This document shows, piece by piece, positions 60,048 through 64,000 of a DNA stretch of 64,000 nucleotides. Within the stretch, counting starts at the first letter, position 1. Every line of letters starts with the position of its first letter. The DNA is from Clostridia bacterium (GTDB lineage Bacteria; Bacillota; Clostridia; Saccharofermentanales; Saccharofermentanaceae), in the NCBI GenBank assembly GCA_016287245.1, contig JAEEWG010000010.1, positions 1 through 64,000 on the forward strand, read 5' to 3'. The notes beneath the pieces are model-generated. The model made no database searches. It saw nothing but the letters and a program-made list of their open reading frames with translations, and had not been told where the DNA came from. The translations under genes and the position numbers were made by a program.

Positions 60048-61997
60048 ATGAAGAATCATCTTATTGCTGTAGCAGCCGCTGTCCCGCCGATCAAGGTCGG
60101 AGACGTAAACTATAACACCGATGAGATCATCTCCGTGATAAAGTCTCAGACTGACTGCGGTGTGATCGTTTTCCCGGAACTGTCCATTACGGGTTATACG
60201 TGCGCAGACCTTTTCGAAAGCGACCTTCTGATCAATGAGTCTGAAAAAGCGCTTCTTGCGATTGCAGGCGCTACGGAAGGAACAGGCGTTACCGCTGTCG
60301 TCGGACTTCCTTTTGCTTATGAGAATAACCTTTATAACTGTGCCGCGATCCTTTCCGAAGGCTCGGTAAAAGCACTGATCCCGAAATCCTATATCCCGAA
60401 TTATTCGGAGTTCTACGAGTGCCGCTGGTTCGCTTCCGGGAAAAAACTGAAAGGCAAGACGGTCTCTCTGGACGGATATGAGGTTCCGTTCGGCATCGAT
60501 ATTCTGGCCGAAGATCCGAAGACCGGCGCGGTCTTAAGTGCCGAAGTCTGTGAGGATCTCTGGATCCCCGATAAGCCGAGTACGCATGCGGCACTTGCCG
60601 GTGCGAACATTATCGTAAACCTTTCGGCATCCGACGAACTGATCGGCAAGCAGGAGTATAGAAAACAGCTCGTTTCCCAGCAGAGCGGTGCCTGCTACTG
60701 TGCATACCTCTATGTGTCTTCCGGCACATGTGAAAGCAGCACGGATCTGGTATTCTCCGGTCATACGATCATTGCACAGAACGGTAGTATCCTCGGTGAA
60801 GCGATCTTCCCGGAGTACCCGCATGTCGAAAAGAAACTGATCGATCTCGGTCCGATCATGCATGATAGAAGAAGACAGAATACATTTGATAACGATTTCT
60901 CCTTGAATTACCGGAGAGTCTCCGTACGTATGCAGGCGGCAGGATCAGATGAAGCCGACATCTCCAAAATGGCCGCCATCATGAAAAAGTACGAATATCC
61001 GATGGCTCGAAATCCGTTTGTTCCGGCCGGGGAAGCGGCAAGAGATGCCCGCTGCAGAAGGATCCTTCAGATCCAGGCTAACGGACTTGCGACACGTGTG
61101 CGTGCAACCGGTATCAAGAATCTCGTGCTCGGTATCTCCGGAGGCCTCGATTCGACGCTGGCGCTTCTGGTATGTGCCGAAGCAAGAAAGATCGTCCCGG
61201 ATATCCGCATCATCTGCTATACGCTTCCGAGTGAGGGAAATACGACAGAGCATACCCTGAGCAATGCCTGGAAGCTTATGAATATCCTTTCCGACGAGTC
61301 GCACGAAGTGGCGATCGGTGAGGGGGTGAAGCTCCATCTTGCGCAGCTCGGTCATGAACAGACCTATCAGGGGGAAGGCGATGTCACCTATGAGAATGCT
61401 CAGGCGAGAATGCGCACCTATATCCTGATGGATTCCGCCAATATGAATAACGGACTCGTGGTCGGTACCGGCGACCTGTCGGAGCTTGCGCTCGGCTGGT
61501 GCACCTATAACGGCGACCATATGTCCATGTATGCGGTCAATACATCGATCCCGAAGACGCTGGTGCAGTACATCTGCAAGTCCTATGCCATGATCTGCGG
61601 AAATGAGGAATTAAAGGAAGTGATCTTCTCGATCTGCGATACACCGATCACACCGGAGCTGACGCCGAGTGAGAATGGCACGATCGCACAGAAGACAGAA
61701 GAGAAGATCGGAAAATACGATCTCAATGATTTCTTCCTCTATTACACGCTTCGTTACGGCTTTGAGCCTTCAAGATCTGCGGCCTATGCGATGCATGCCT
61801 ATCCGGAACTCCCGAAGGAAGATGTTGTTGAGGCGGCCGGAAAGTTCTTCCGTCGTTTCTTCACCCAGCAGTTTAAGAGATCGTGCCTTCCGGACGGCCC
61901 GAAGGTCGGTTCCGTAACGCTGTCTCCGCGAGGCGACTGGCGTATGCCGAGTGATGCGACGGTATCGCTGTGGCTTAAGGATCTTGAGGAGAATTAA
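60048..61997 (+). CDS. nadE: Glutamine-dependent NAD+ synthetase
   Basis: 649 residues, full length for the two-domain enzyme. The N-terminal nitrilase-like amidase (~1-290) has its Glu44-Lys113-Cys168 triad (FPELSITGY, PKSYIPNY, SAEVCEDLW) and releases ammonia from glutamine. The C-terminal synthetase (~320-649) has the ATP-binding loop GISGGLDST (362-370) and GTGDLSELALGW. It makes NAD+ from nicotinate adenine dinucleotide. AAAGGAG precedes the start. Probably co-transcribed with the GNAT gene. It ends one base before the convergent GGDEF gene. Confidence 0.95.
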   Translation: MKNHLIAVAAAVPPIKVGDVNYNTDEIISVIKSQTDCGVIVFPELSITGYTCADLFESDLLINESEKALLAIAGATEGTGVTAVVGLPFAYENNLYNCAAILSEGSVKALIPKSYIPNYSEFYECRWFASGKKLKGKTVSLDGYEVPFGIDILAEDPKTGAVLSAEVCEDLWIPDKPSTHAALAGANIIVNLSASDELIGKQEYRKQLVSQQSGACYCAYLYVSSGTCESSTDLVFSGHTIIAQNGSILGEAIFPEYPHVEKKLIDLGPIMHDRRRQNTFDNDFSLNYRRVSVRMQAAGSDEADISKMAAIMKKYEYPMARNPFVPAGEAARDARCRRILQIQANGLATRVRATGIKNLVLGISGGLDSTLALLVCAEARKIVPDIRIICYTLPSEGNTTEHTLSNAWKLMNILSDESHEVAIGEGVKLHLAQLGHEQTYQGEGDVTYENAQARMRTYILMDSANMNNGLVVGTGDLSELALGWCTYNGDHMSMYAVNTSIPKTLVQYICKSYAMICGNEELKEVIFSICDTPITPELTPSENGTIAQKTEEKIGKYDLNDFFLYYTLRYGFEPSRSAAYAMHAYPELPKEDVVEAAGKFFRRFFTQQFKRSCLPDGPKVGSVTLSPRGDWRMPSDATVSLWLKDLEEN

Positions 61998-64000
61998 TTA
62001 TTCGAGTCCTTCGACTTCCGCTTTTACGTGATATTTCGAATGGCCTTCTTCTTCATTCCACTTCTCTTTGAGGCGGTTTATGATCGCTTCGTAGTTTTTC
62101 GGATCGCAGTCGGTGAAGATCGTGAAGAAGCAGCCCGCGTAGCGGTTGACGATGTCGTTCTTTTTGAGGTTGGTGATCAGCATGTCTTCAAATGCATCTT
62201 TGATCTCATCTGAAACTTCGGACCCATCTTCCGTTTCCAGGGTAAACTTTACGATGCTGCTCAGATTTCCCGTGACTTTGTTGTTCCGGTTTAAGAACTT
62301 ATAGATGACCTGGAGCTTGTCGAAGTTTACGGAGAAAGCGCCCTTGCCTTCGTTTCTTTCGCCGATGATCTTCTTAATCTGTGTAAGGTTGTTCTTCTCC
62401 GAATTGGCGGCCTCCTGATCGCCGGTATCGCCTCTTTTCTGGAAGAAGGAATAACCGTGCTTTCCGTTCTGCTTGACGATGTACAGGGCTTTGTCCGCAT
62501 ACCGGAAAAGCTTACTGAAGTCACGTCCTTCGGCAGGGATGCGGACTGCTCCGACAGAAGCGCCCAGAGGAATATTCATATCGTCGCCCATGAATTCCTT
62601 GGCAGACTTGACGATCTCTCTATTGAGGAACTTCGTGATGCGTTCGACGTCTTCTTCACTTGATGTATTCTTGATGAATCCGATGAATTCATCGCCGCCG
62701 AGACGGCCGCCCATATTGCCTTCGCCGACCGCCTCTGTGATGAGTTCGGCGAAACGGATCAGGATCTTATCTCCCATATCGTGGCCGTAGAGGTCGTTAA
62801 CGAGCTTGAAGCTGTCAAGGTCGATCATCATGAGGATACCGCTTTCGTCGCTGCAGATCTTCGTCAGGACCTTCTCCGAGGCGGCCTTGTTATAAAGTCC
62901 GGTCATCGGGTCAGTGGACATCTCCATCTGAAGGCCCCGGATCTTCTTCGCACGTCTGTTGATCGTCAGGAAGAGCCAGGCGATATAGAACATGAAAAGT
63001 GCGAGCACGAACAGAAGATAGATGCGGAAGTAGAGGGTCTCATGCATCATGGCCTTCTTTTCGATCTTGAAGATCCCTTCGTTCTCGATATAGCCGTTCG
63101 ATTCGTTGATGACCTCTACATGAAGTTCGTATTTGCCGGCACTTAAGTTGGTGTACTCAAGCGGCAAGATCTCATTCTGGTAGCACGTTATGCCTTCATC
63201 CTCGGCGCCCTTGAGATAGTAGTGGATCAGGGGATCTGTCAGCGTGTAGTTACTGATGCCGATATTAAAGGAGATACGTCCGGAGGAGGGCGGTATCACA
63301 TACTTTCCGTCCTTTTCATAGATTACTTCATCTGCTGTCACTATGGACTCGAGATGGATCTGGTAGTTCGTATTTTTCTTCGAATACTGGTCGGTCTGAA
63401 GCGCGCGGACACCATCGGTACAGCAAAGATAAATAGTGCCGTCCATAATAAGGTTCCAGGAGTTGGCCGTAAACGAAGTATTGAGGCCCCAGTTTCTGTT
63501 TAAGAGAGTGTAGGTATAGTCTCCGTCCCCGATGAGCTCTTCCTCGTCGAGCATAAAGAGGCCCGCGCTCGAGGGGATCCAGCAGGTGCCGTTTTTCGTG
63601 ATGATGATGTCGTAGTTGTTCGAGTACGGGAAATTCTTCAGCGCCCGGATGGACTGCCCGTCGTCGTAGTAGAGGGCATTGCTCGTGACGTAGAAGAATC
63701 CGCTGGTGCCTTTTACGATACGCATGACGACAGATGTCAGAAGTCCCTGCCTGGAACCGATGTTTCCGGAGACATGACCATCCTTGATGATGTAGATGCC
63801 GTCTCCGTCGGATCCGGCGAGGATCGTGCCGTCCTCCTTTTCGTACATCGTCAGGATGAACTGGTTCTTGAGACCATCCTTTTCGCCGATCGTTCCGACG
63901 ACCTGATCGTCTTCGATATAGGAGAGGCCGCGGTTACTTGCCACGAGGATCCTTCCGTCGGAAAGCTCGATCGCCGAGCGCATCTCACCGCCGAGGACAC
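61998..64000 (-). CDS. Membrane sensor with beta-propeller and GGDEF domains (5' end outside the window)
   Basis: About 667 residues are visible and the frame stays open to the window edge, so the N-terminus is missing; the ATG at 63983 is internal. Repeats such as LSDGRILVASNRGLSYI belong to a two-component-regulator beta-propeller, followed by a YYY-type beta domain, one membrane helix (YLLFVLALFMFYIAWLFL) and a GGDEF domain with an intact GRLGGDEF motif. It should make cyclic di-GMP in response to an outside signal. No RxxD inhibitory site precedes GGDEF. The last ~120 residues look like a second, degenerate GGDEF (VNRYAGCFFTIF). Confidence 0.87.
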   Translation of the reverse strand, partial: VLGGEMRSAIELSDGRILVASNRGLSYIEDDQVVGTIGEKDGLKNQFILTMYEKEDGTILAGSDGDGIYIIKDGHVSGNIGSRQGLLTSVVMRIVKGTSGFFYVTSNALYYDDGQSIRALKNFPYSNNYDIIITKNGTCWIPSSAGLFMLDEEELIGDGDYTYTLLNRNWGLNTSFTANSWNLIMDGTIYLCCTDGVRALQTDQYSKKNTNYQIHLESIVTADEVIYEKDGKYVIPPSSGRISFNIGISNYTLTDPLIHYYLKGAEDEGITCYQNEILPLEYTNLSAGKYELHVEVINESNGYIENEGIFKIEKKAMMHETLYFRIYLLFVLALFMFYIAWLFLTINRRAKKIRGLQMEMSTDPMTGLYNKAASEKVLTKICSDESGILMMIDLDSFKLVNDLYGHDMGDKILIRFAELITEAVGEGNMGGRLGGDEFIGFIKNTSSEEDVERITKFLNREIVKSAKEFMGDDMNIPLGASVGAVRIPAEGRDFSKLFRYADKALYIVKQNGKHGYSFFQKRGDTGDQEAANSEKNNLTQIKKIIGERNEGKGAFSVNFDKLQVIYKFLNRNNKVTGNLSSIVKFTLETEDGSEVSDEIKDAFEDMLITNLKKNDIVNRYAGCFFTIFTDCDPKNYEAIINRLKEKWNEEEGHSKYHVKAEVEGLE

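Overview
The window looks like a chromosomal segment of an anaerobic, Gram-positive bacterium of the class Clostridia (phylum Bacillota), of roughly balanced base composition. The signs are strong AGGAGG-type ribosome binding sites, many lipobox lipoproteins, a tryptophan T-box, a yybP-ykoY manganese riboswitch, ECF transporters, a reverse rubrerythrin and a flavodiiron protein. I cannot place it more precisely. No rRNA, tRNA, CRISPR array, insertion sequence or phage gene was seen.

Layout. 0-6 kb: end of an FtsX-type permease, a TetR regulator with a small membrane protein, and an AraC regulator followed by an FtsX-type ABC transporter. 6-20 kb: a DMT transporter, then a set of loci tied together by a repeated palindrome GTTAGC-N4-GCTAAC. 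These are a metal-binding HMA protein with gpmA, a TetR regulator, two pairs of half-size ABC transporters with an AraC regulator between them, and a complete ECF transporter (S, T and fused A-A'). The set resembles the exporter-fold siderophore importers (YbtPQ, IrtAB) plus an ECF importer, so metallophore or metal-cofactor uptake is the best guess. 20-23 kb: a manganese riboswitch in front of an unusual MntP-ZIP fusion, a GNAT enzyme and a free-standing ZIP transporter. 23-26 kb: metY and cysK behind a 22-codon leader peptide ending Met-Cys-Arg-Cys-Cys, a likely cysteine attenuator.

26-30 kb is an A/T-rich block with a 1145-residue secreted protein (CBM2-like domains, calcium-binding repeats, a degenerate vWA-like region and a caspase-like C-terminus) and a coupled membrane-anchored protein. 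30-38 kb carries three large paralogous lipoproteins with a PstS-like domain followed by repeat-rich C-termini. The first two share a hairpin with a conserved loop. 38-42 kb is an aromatic amino acid block: pheA, a DAHP synthase, and a TrpB2-type trpB under a Trp T-box.

42-57 kb is dominated by secreted proteins: two paralogous glycine-rich repeat proteins, each next to a very short acidic peptide of one family, several lipoproteins, and a putative zinc metallopeptidase. Between them lies an oxygen/peroxide defence group (PerR-like regulator, reverse rubrerythrin, flavodiiron protein with flavin reductase and rubredoxin domains). 57-64 kb holds an AraC regulator, a GH16 endo-beta-glucanase lipoprotein, a GNAT enzyme, NAD synthetase and a membrane GGDEF protein that runs off the window. 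The overall picture is a saccharolytic anaerobe with a large surface proteome and elaborate metal and sulfur control.
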